In this document: piece by piece, positions 56,422 through 64,000 of the stretch
How the letters are laid out: the number at the start of each line of letters is the position of its first letter
Numbering within the stretch: the stretch's first letter is position 1
Origin: Capsaspora owczarzaki ATCC 30864
Taxonomy: Eukaryota; Opisthokonta; Filasterea
Direction of reading: 5' to 3'
DNA length: 64,000 bases
Assembly: GCF_000151315.2 (NCBI RefSeq)
Contig: NW_011887298.1
Coordinates: forward strand, 1,461,695 to 1,525,694
Notes under the pieces: model-generated
The model's input: the letters and a program-made list of their open reading frames with translations, nothing else
What the model was told of the DNA's origin: nothing
Database searches by the model: none
Made by a program: the position numbers and the translations under genes

Positions 56422-58454
56422 AAAACAATCAACCAAGGAGAGAAAGAACAAGATGAAGAAAGCGGAAATCGTCAACTGAAGATGAAGACGTCAACGGAAG
56501 AGGACATCCGCTCTTCCCCTTGAACACACACAGCACCTAAATGCGCGCAACTCACGAGGATGCAGAAGTGCACGCACCGCACCGGCTGCAAGTCAAGCGA
56601 GCAGTCCAAAGGCAGGTGACTCACAGTTTTGAGTTTTGTTTTTGAGGAGGTCAACACTCACAACTGGTGCGCTGATCCAGCTCAACTCCCCTCATTCATG
56701 GACTTGGCATCCATGAGCATGAGCACTCCACCGTCGTACCTCGACTTTGAACGACCCCCACAGTCCAAGAACAGAGGCAGATCGAAAATGACAGCCCCGA
56801 TGAGAAGGCGTGCTCGTTTTTTTCCAGCCATCGCCCTGCTCGCTCTGCTCCTGCCACGCACACACACTCACTCGCAGTAACAAGCACACTGTGTCACACA
56901 CGCACAGAGCCCACCAGCGTCGTCGTGTTTTTTTGCATCCTCGTCGATCGCTTTCTCTTCGTCGGGGCGAATTTGGTCTCGCTCTCTCTCTTCCGCAGCG
57001 TGACTTTACTGCGCCATGGCCCATGTTCGCACTTTGATCCCCCAACCCTCACTCCCTCCCTCCCTCCCTCCCTCTTTCGCTCTAACTTGTCTTTGTTTTT
57101 GTGTGTCGTTCGCATCACAACAACAGCAACAAAAAGCACAAAAGTCGTCTCATGGCTTGAAATGGGTTGTTTTGCGGTTAAGGGGTTTTATTTGTTTTTG
57201 TTTTGTTTTGTATTTGTTTGTTTTTTTTTCTGTTGAGCCCTTTTTTCATTTGCTGGCCTTTTTTGAATGTGCGTCGCTTTTAAGACAATGTCAAGTTTGT
57301 TCAGCGAGACCTTTTGTGTGGAGAAGCGAGAGTGAGAAGAGTGAGAGCAAGAAGCGGAGGCGAAGGGAAGGGGGAATGGTGAAAAGCAGCGAGAAACAAA
57401 AGGGATGTGACAGCGTGACAGTTGTGTTGAGAAGCAGCCACTGACACACGACAAGACAGAGCGAGAGCGAGAGAGAGAGAGAGAAAGAGAGAGAGCACAG
57501 GGGCGACGCAGCCACAGCGCAAGAGCGAGCAAAGGGATGGAACAGACGAAGGCGGGGGGAGGGAAGAGGAAGGGACTGTGTGAGAGCGAGCGGCAATGAG
57601 AATGGGGAGCGGCAACCGTCCTCGTCCCTCTCAAGCAACAACCACTGCGCCGACCACGGCAAGCAAGAGCAGCAGCAAACGACACTCGCTTTCACAACCG
57701 GAAGCGCAACAGAGTGACGCACACTGTCGACAAGCCAAGCCAACACGCATCAAAAGAGAAAAGAAAGAAAAGGAAAAATCGAAGCGAATCGCGCGGCAAA
57801 ACCATCCATTGCCGCTCTCTCACTCTCTCTCTCGTACTGGGCACTGGAGCGCACATCGCCAACCCAAAATGACAACGTGCTCAATGTGCATGAATGAATC
57901 AATGGGTGGCTCGTGCGGGCGCGTTGAAGATGACGGGGTTTTTGCACTCACCACAATGCTCACCAGATCAAAAAAACCGATCAAGAAAAAAGGAAGAGTG
58001 ATTCGCATTTTGCAGCTGCGTTTCTAAGATGTGCGAAAATCGGCGACCATCGATTGCGGACAAACAATCCAACACCACGATGAGCAATCAAAGCAAAGAA
58101 TCAAACACTCCACAGACCGCCACCAACAAGGCAACAACCAAAAACGCAGAAAACCATCCAAGCGAAATACAGAAACGGTGACGATCAGAATGGGGGTAGG
58201 CTGTATTTGTAATGAAACAACAACAACGAAAACGACACAAGCATATTGGCATGTGTTAAAAAAAAAAAAAAAAAACACCCAGAACAACAAGAGACAACAT
58301 CGAGTAAATGTGCAACGCCCGAGCCACAGACAGCGCAAGGCAAAAAGCAAAAAAATAATATCAGACAACCCAAAAAAACAAACAACAGCAGCAGCAGCAG
58401 CAGCAAAACACCAAAGATCCCGCTCCAACCAAAAAAACTCAGGCACCATGCCGC
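55464..58454. other. 3-kb gene-free, purine-biased repeat region
   Basis: No believable gene was found on either strand between two minus-strand genes. The plus strand is strongly A/G-rich from about 55740 to 57600: aggagaggggg tracts near 55755-55800, GA repeats near 55880-55910 and 57465-57495, a (GAT)n array at 56341-56420 and a CCCT repeat near 57050-57075. It must contain the DEP/RGS promoter and 5' UTR on the left and the 3' end of the deacetylase-like gene on the right, where A-runs occur near 58258-58276. Confidence 0.6.
56341..56420. repeat. (GAT)n trinucleotide array, about 26 units
   Basis: An uninterrupted tract of atg/gat units on the plus strand in non-coding DNA upstream of the DEP/RGS gene. 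Confidence 0.95.
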
Positions 58455-61400
58455 TTAGGCAACCAGGCGCCAGTCCGTGATGGTCGTCAGGAACTGACTC
58501 ATGCCGGTGAGAGAAAGGCGGAAAACTTGGTCCCAGTTGGTCGAAGGGCCAAAGGCGCTCAGCGGAATGACCACCTTGGTGGTTCCAAACAGCTTGAAGG
58601 AGGCATACGCGTTCAGGGACACGGCAACGCTCTTTGTGAAGCCGGTGGCCAAGTTCACGTTGGCCGAGAGGCAGGCGGAGACAGAGTGCGCCTCGATGGA
58701 GATCAGGGCGAACGGACTGGCCTTGAGCTCAATCTCGACAAACTTGTACTTGCTGAGGTTGCCACACTGGCCAGCCGGGGCCACTGCAGAGTAGTAATGG
58801 CTGTGCGCGTTCTTCGGGAAGAGGAACAGGTTGATGTAGACGGCCGCCGTTTGCATCGTGTCGTCGTCCGAGCAGTCATAACCAGCAGAGTTTTTGAAGA
58901 AGGAGGCCGACAGACCAAGCTGGAACAGAATGAGCGGGTACGGCTTCGGGCGAGGCGGGTGAGCAGGGGTGGCAACGGCAGTGCTGGAAGCGGACGTCGC
59001 GCGGGCAGCGGTGGCAGTTGCAGACGGAGACGCCACGAGAGCGGATTGCGAGCAAGGTGCAGGCCAGGACACGAACATGATGCTGTCCAGCTCCACAGTC
59101 ACGCACGACGGGGGCAACAGGAACGAAATGGCATGGAGCTTGCGCACGTCAATCACGCAGGAGAAGGCCGACAGGGGAATGTTGACAATCGTGCCGCCGG
59201 GCAGCGCGTCAGCATTGACGAAGGGATCAATGGAGATGTAGGCATCGAGATCTGCTTGGCGGGCAACGCAAGCATCGTCGCGGACTTGCACTCCGAGGGC
59301 AATGCTCGTGCCGCGGGGCGCCTTCACACGGAAGCTGATGGCAGAGTACTGGGATGCATCAAAGCAGTCCGCCACGCCCGCGCTCGTGTTGGTCAGCAGC
59401 GTGTAAAAGTACGTGTTGGACGGGCGGGATGTAGCCGCGGTCAAGGTCAGGACACCGCCAGCCACAGAAATGGATTCTGCAGTGCCATCGTCGCCGGCCA
59501 CAAAGCCAAGATCGTTCGGCGAGACACACTCGTTGGTAAAGCTGTTGACCACCAGCGGGGGAATGGTCGTGGTCGTGCAAGGTGCGGTTGTAGCAGAGGC
59601 AGAGGCAGTGGCAGAGGCAGAGGCAGGGGCGGAGACGGAGGCGGAAGGGGCCGAGCCGACATGGCAAGTGGCAATAAAGTCAGCCTGGATGAAAGCCGCG
59701 AGACTGGCAATGATGACGCGGTTGCCCAGGATGGTGAATGCTCCGCACTTGGCACAAGTAAAGCTCGAAATAGTGTCGCCAAACTCGAGCGCCAGGTCGA
59801 GCGTAATCACCGCCGCCGCACTGAGAATACGGCCTTCGTAGCGCGGGGTGCCAACAGTCGCGATGAAGGTGGACGTCACATCGATGGCTTGGCGAGCACG
59901 CCACCAGTCACTGACAGCCTCAAGGCCAATGTTGCGGCGAATGTTGTGCTGCGCCGCAAAGGAAAAGATGAAACGACCAATGGCACGCTTGCTGGCCAGG
60001 ATGTCTTCGTTGCGCGGGCCATCGCCCCAGCCATCGTGGTCGAGCAGCACAGTGTAGGCATTGTTGCGCTTGTTCTGGAGCATGTTGTACGACCAACGTG
60101 TGCGGAACCACAGGGTGTTTGCAGCCTGGACGTCGTAACGCACGTTGTCGACCACACAGCCGTCTTCCGAAGAGAGAGGGAACTCGAGAAGACGGTGGTT
60201 TTGGCTCCACCAAGCCAGGTACGGGTAGAGCTCCAAGTCGACGGGCAGATTCGACTTCAGATCGCCAATAGCCAGGGACGACGAAGCAACCATGCTCATG
60301 TTCACCATCTGCGGGACCATGCCAGTGTTGAGCATGAGCCAGGGCGCGCGCAGCAGACGCACGTCAGAGCCAGTCGCGCGCTTGATAATTTCAGCATTCA
60401 CACGGAGCTCACCAGCCATCGTTGCATTGTTGTTGCCGGTCAGTCCAGTGTAGCCGCCAGCGAGGGACTCGCGATTGGAGCCGGCAGGAAGGGCGTTAAA
60501 GTTGAGCACATGGTTGACCGTGTGGCCGCCGATGGGGCACTGGCCTGCATTGCACATCAGGGTCAGCGGGGTTTGATTGTTGTCCTCTGTGCTGGTCACC
60601 GAGAAGAAGGAAATGCGCGGAGCAGGCGCGCCATCGTTGTACGGAGCAGTTACGTTGGCGAGGAACTTGGTCACCGTGTCGGACATGTCGTGGGTGTCGG
60701 TCGTGAACAGCAGCGCCGAGTCCAGGCCACCAGGAATGGTGTGCTTGAAGACCGAGTGGCCCTGGCAGCCTTCGTGCAGGCCGTCAAGGAGCATGAGACC
60801 GAGAACGTCGAGCGAGGGTTCAAAGCAGTTAATGTAGCACTTGTAGCCCGAGGAAGAAGATCATGTCGTGGCCGAACGCGTAGATGGCGCCGCTTCCGAC
60901 GGTACGACGGGTGAGGCCTGCGCCGAGGAGCGAGTTGCCAGAAGCGCCCGTAAAGACGTTCATGAGCACATTCACGCCGAGGATTGGATTGAGGACGACA
61001 GACGCGTGCAGGACTTGTGAATCGCCAGCTCCAGTGAAGGCATTGATAAGAAGGTTGGTCTCCTCAAAGGTGTCGAGGTGCGCAAGGATTGCCGCACCAG
61101 CAGAGGAAGACGTCGACGACGTGCGCATGTAGGTGACGGACGTCGAGACGGCTGCAGAGGAAAGACCGCAGAACGCATTGGCCGTGGCGCCGTTGTCGGG
61201 CAAAAAGGCAAACACAATGCCGCCAGCGTTCGCAAACAGCTCGAGATAGGCGCGGCGAGTGTTGGTCAGCCAGGCGGAAGTCCATCCAGGAGGCAGAATG
61301 ACGAGGGAGTACTTGGCGCGCAACGACACAAGAGCAAGATCGATGGCGGCAGTGCCAGAAATCAGGTCGTACGGCAGACCGCGCTGGTCGAGCACCATTC

Positions 61401-62186
61401 GGTAGCCAGACGGGCTGCTGGGGTCGACGCCATCGAAAGCAAAGAGCGCAATGCGGGCGCTGATGCCAGCAGCAACGATCGGCTTGACGTTGTCCACAAT
61501 ACCGTCGCAATCGTCGTCCAGTCCGTTGTACGTCTCTGGGCGCGGGGATGGGCCGAGGCACAGCTTCACGCCCGAGCGATCCGGGTGGCACTGAGCATAG
61601 CCCGTGGCGCAAACACCCTTCAGACCCGTGTTGCACACATTTTCGGGAACCGGCAGGAGCAGGTCAATGTTGCCGTCGCAGTCGTTATCAAGTCTGGATG
61701 TTGCAGGGGAGCGACATGGCAAAAACAGTCAAGACCGCAGACAAAAACAAAAACAAAGGTGCAACTGAGTAAGCGAGCAAACAAAAACTAAGGAAGGTGG
61801 TTTTGGACGGCTTCCCAAAAAACAACACAATAGACTTGCTCGCACCCAAGCAGACCAGAGCCAAAAACACAACACACTTACCCATCACAGAGCGTCTCGA
61901 AAGGTTCACGAATGGCCGAGCAGTTCTGAGGCTTGCAACCAATCACAGTGGATTGCGAGGGTCGCTTGCCGCCAAGTCCAAGCAAAGACAAGAGGTCGGA
62001 GACGATGGGCAGTCCGCCAGCAGGTTGAGAGCCTTGAGAAGGTTGTTTGCCGCCGCCAAGGCCAAGCAAAGACAGGAGGTCGGAGACAACGGGCAGGCCA
62101 TTCGCGGGTTGAGCAGTAGAAATGACAACCAGCACGAGCGCAACGGCGAGCAGACCAGTCCCAAGACGGGATTGACGAGAACGCAT
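58455..62186 (-). CDS. Secreted multidomain polysaccharide-deacetylase-like protein (apparent one-base frame break)
   Basis: Exons 61882-62186 and 58455-61693 give about 1180 aa if one base of a three-G run at 60847-60849 (CCC on the plus strand) is not counted. A signal peptide (LLAVALVLVVISTA) leads into two copies of GLPxVSDLLSLLGLGG. MopE-like Cys/Asp repeats follow (LCDGLDNDCDGNID split by the intron, and YNGLDDDCDGIVD), as in calcium-binding extracellular proteins. A Rossmann-like region comes next (ARIALFAFDGVD, SLVILPPGWT), then a NodB-type deacetylase-like domain with FTTDTHD and GGHTVNH, the metal-binding His pair. The C-terminus has two beta-rich, carbohydrate-binding-like domains joined by S/A/T/P linkers. 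It probably acts on, or binds, extracellular or cyst-wall glycans. The DD motif of true deacetylases is only loosely kept, so activity is uncertain. No membrane anchor is seen. Confidence 0.72.
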
Positions 62187-63674
62187 CGCTGGTTGGGTGC
62201 TGAGGTTTGAGAAAGAATCGAGAGTTTTGCAGACAGCAGAAAAAAAAAAGAGAAGTGATCTTGTCGGAGCTGGCTGCGGGCGGCTTTTAAAGCAGAATCG
62301 AGAGGTGCGGCTTCTTTGTTTCGCCATCCTTGCTTCTGGCGGTGCTGTTCCTCTTTGTGCGCGATCGCCAAGCGGCACCTCCTTAATATAAAAGGTGTTG
62401 TCGCGGTAGGACAAGGCCAAGACGTGTCCAAATTGACTAATTTGTTGTGTTGTTGGTTTTTTTTTTTTGTGTGTTGTCAACCGCCTCCTTTGCTCTGTTG
62501 ATTCGAATTCGAGTCAATCAGTCGAGGGGACGATTGTTGTGCCGGGAGCGATTTTTTTGGGGATTCGAGTTGAAGCTGTTGCGTGGTTGGTCACAGCGGG
62601 GTGGCTGTGTATCGCTGCCGGTTTGGCTGATCTGTTGAGCAAGAGGGCAGCCTGTTTGTAGGTAGGTGGGCAAGCAGCGAGGCGATTGGTCCAAACACCC
62701 TGGCCCCATCGGCACATGTGTTGCCAGATCACACGTCCTGTTATGCTTGCCAAAGGGGCGGGCGAGACGCGAGTCTGGTCTTTGAGCGAGACTTCAGGCC
62801 GTGGCAGATGGCTCGTGTCTCGGCAGCGTTTTGGCAAGAAGGAGAGAGCCACTGGAAGGCGAGCAAAAGTCTCTTCATGAAAGGATGGACAAGGAGGGGG
62901 CGGAAGCGGGGGTGGTGGCGAGCTGGACGGCTTACTGGGACAAGTCGGGTGTCACCCTTCCAAACCGCGCCAGGGGGCAATTCGATTTAGCCAGCCCCCT
63001 CCATCTCCTCCTTTAATGGGCTTGTCCTCTCAGAGCATTAACGGCAGGAGGGAGGGGGCGGAAGAGGCCGGGGGGAGGGGGCGATGGGTCACTTTTGACC
63101 GCGCTCTCCCAAGGCGAGCTCTGCGTCATGCACTGCAGGCAAAACACCAAGCCGCCTGTCAAAGCAAAACACCACACGCTGATTGGATTGAGCTTGGTGG
63201 TGTCGACAGGTGTCTCCACGGACGTCAACACGTTCCGCGTGCGAGATAATCATCAAAATCATCAAGGTGTCAGTGCACTCTGTCCCGATCATCCACAGAC
63301 ACTATCACGGAGTCCAGCTCCCTGTGTGTGATTGTTCTCGTTTTCAAACGGATTTTACAATTTACTGGCGCGCTCGAGCGACCAAAATTCGCTGCACTCA
63401 GTCATTTTGCGCGCGCTGAAGAATCTGGGAAGAACACCTCCTTCGATTGCTCGCCATTCAACCTATTCGGTAGGTGCTCTTGCTCGTTCATGGTGCGCAT
63501 GACATGTCGCCCTTTCTGATGCCGGCGGAGTTGCCTCGACGCGGCTCGCGCGAGAGCCAAGCAATCGCTGCGGTTTTTGTCGTGTGGCTTCTGGAACTTA
63601 CTGTAACGAACTTTTATGGTATTGATCGACCATTGGACTTTTGATTTTACAACAGGTCAAAACAACTTGTTGTG
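62187..63674. promoter_or_regulatory. Divergent promoter region of two secreted-protein genes
   Basis: About 1.5 kb between start codons facing away from each other. It has a T run near 62457-62468 and G-rich tracts near 62890-62915 and 63050-63085. No gene was recognised; open frames here are short and of biased composition. Confidence 0.45.
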
Positions 63675-64000
63675 ATGCCGCGGTCCCGCCGCACCTTGCT
63701 ACACAATGCGACCGCGGCTTGCTTTGTGGCTGCGATTTTGTTGGCCGCGACGACCAGTGCTCTGGCGGCGTACTCGAGCGCCTCCCAGAAAAAGATGCCA
63801 ACTGCTACGACTCGCGCAATGTGGGTGTGGGAATCCTGGTCGACGCTTCAGGTCAAGGAAAACGTGGCACCGTTCCTGGACTTTTTCCAACGGCCGTTCG
63901 GCCACACCGAATACGCCTACAATCGCATTCTCCTGTCTCCTGGCGCGGCAGCGCTCGTCACAGACCAAGCTGCGCTGCGGTATTTTATCTCTCAGGCGCA
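63675..64000 (+). CDS. Start of a secreted protein (partial, runs off the right edge)
   Basis: The frame is open from the ATG at 63675 to the window end (108 codons). It begins with a basic stretch (MPRSRRTLLHN) and a hydrophobic core (CFVAAILLAATTSALA), which form a good signal peptide. After it comes ATTRAMWVWESWSTL, then FLDFFQRPFGHTEYAYNRIL and LVTDQAALRYF. The RAMWVW start, with later alternating strand/helix text, resembles the first strand of a (beta/alpha)8 glycosidase-like domain, but too little is present to name a family. It is divergent from the neighbouring secreted glycan-related gene. Confidence 0.65.
   Translation, partial: MPRSRRTLLHNATAACFVAAILLAATTSALAAYSSASQKKMPTATTRAMWVWESWSTLQVKENVAPFLDFFQRPFGHTEYAYNRILLSPGAAALVTDQAALRYFISQA

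Overview
The window is nuclear DNA of a compact, intron-bearing eukaryote. It holds about 20 protein genes in 64 kb, most split by short GT-AG introns, plus one 5S rRNA gene. The gene content suggests a unicellular relative of animals: an ERMES subunit (Mdm34), a CREB/ATF-type bZIP, ALIX, the EARP subunit VPS50/syndetin, CASD1, the ELL-associated factor EAF and gamma-tubulin. Long Q, S and A runs, the gene density and the mixed animal/fungal repertoire would fit the filasterean Capsaspora owczarzaki, but that name is an inference; no search was run.

Layout, left to right. 1-2457 (-): golgin-245/97-like coiled coil, running off the left edge. 2758-3948 (-): FSP1/AIFM2-like oxidoreductase. 5247-7810 (+): Mdm34. 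7990-11089 (-): seven-transmembrane protein fused to a kinase. 11361-12790 (-): CREB/ATF bZIP. 13172-14879 (+): Gfo/Idh/MocA oxidoreductase. 15050-17988 (-): tandem-PX protein. 18307-24132 (-): ALIX with a huge Q-rich tail. 25059-25408 (+): SmD2. 25959-29614 (-): CASD1. 29947-32339 (-): gamma-tubulin. 32539-33778 (-): EAF.

From about 33.8 to 39.1 kb lies an accessory-looking island. It contains a Crinkler/RHS-like P-loop NTPase gene, a 64-bp tandem duplication, a 124-bp GT array, an orphan sedolisin (TPP1-like) prodomain exon and a possible orphan mitochondrial-presequence exon. Housekeeping genes then resume: PIF1 helicase (39155-41464, -), mitochondrial ribosomal protein mL49 (42015-43037, -), a small membrane protein (43326-44194, +), 5S rRNA (44266-44382, +) and VPS50 (44635-49332, +). 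Next come a secreted carboxylesterase (49763-52881, +) and a protein with four DEP domains and an RGS domain (53202-55463, -).

The right end has 3 kb of purine-biased, repeat-rich non-coding DNA, then a large secreted polysaccharide-deacetylase-like protein (58455-62186, -) whose frame is interrupted by one base in a G run. The start of another secreted protein (63675 onward, +) runs off the right edge.

Functional themes: membrane traffic (golgin, ALIX, VPS50, two PX domains), organelle biology (Mdm34, mL49, PIF1), signalling (7TM kinase, DEP/RGS, CREB), glycan modification (CASD1, deacetylase-like) and RNA/transcription (SmD2, EAF, 5S). The genes are not an operon. Exon boundaries were read by eye from splice signals, phase arithmetic and remembered family sequences, and need transcript support.
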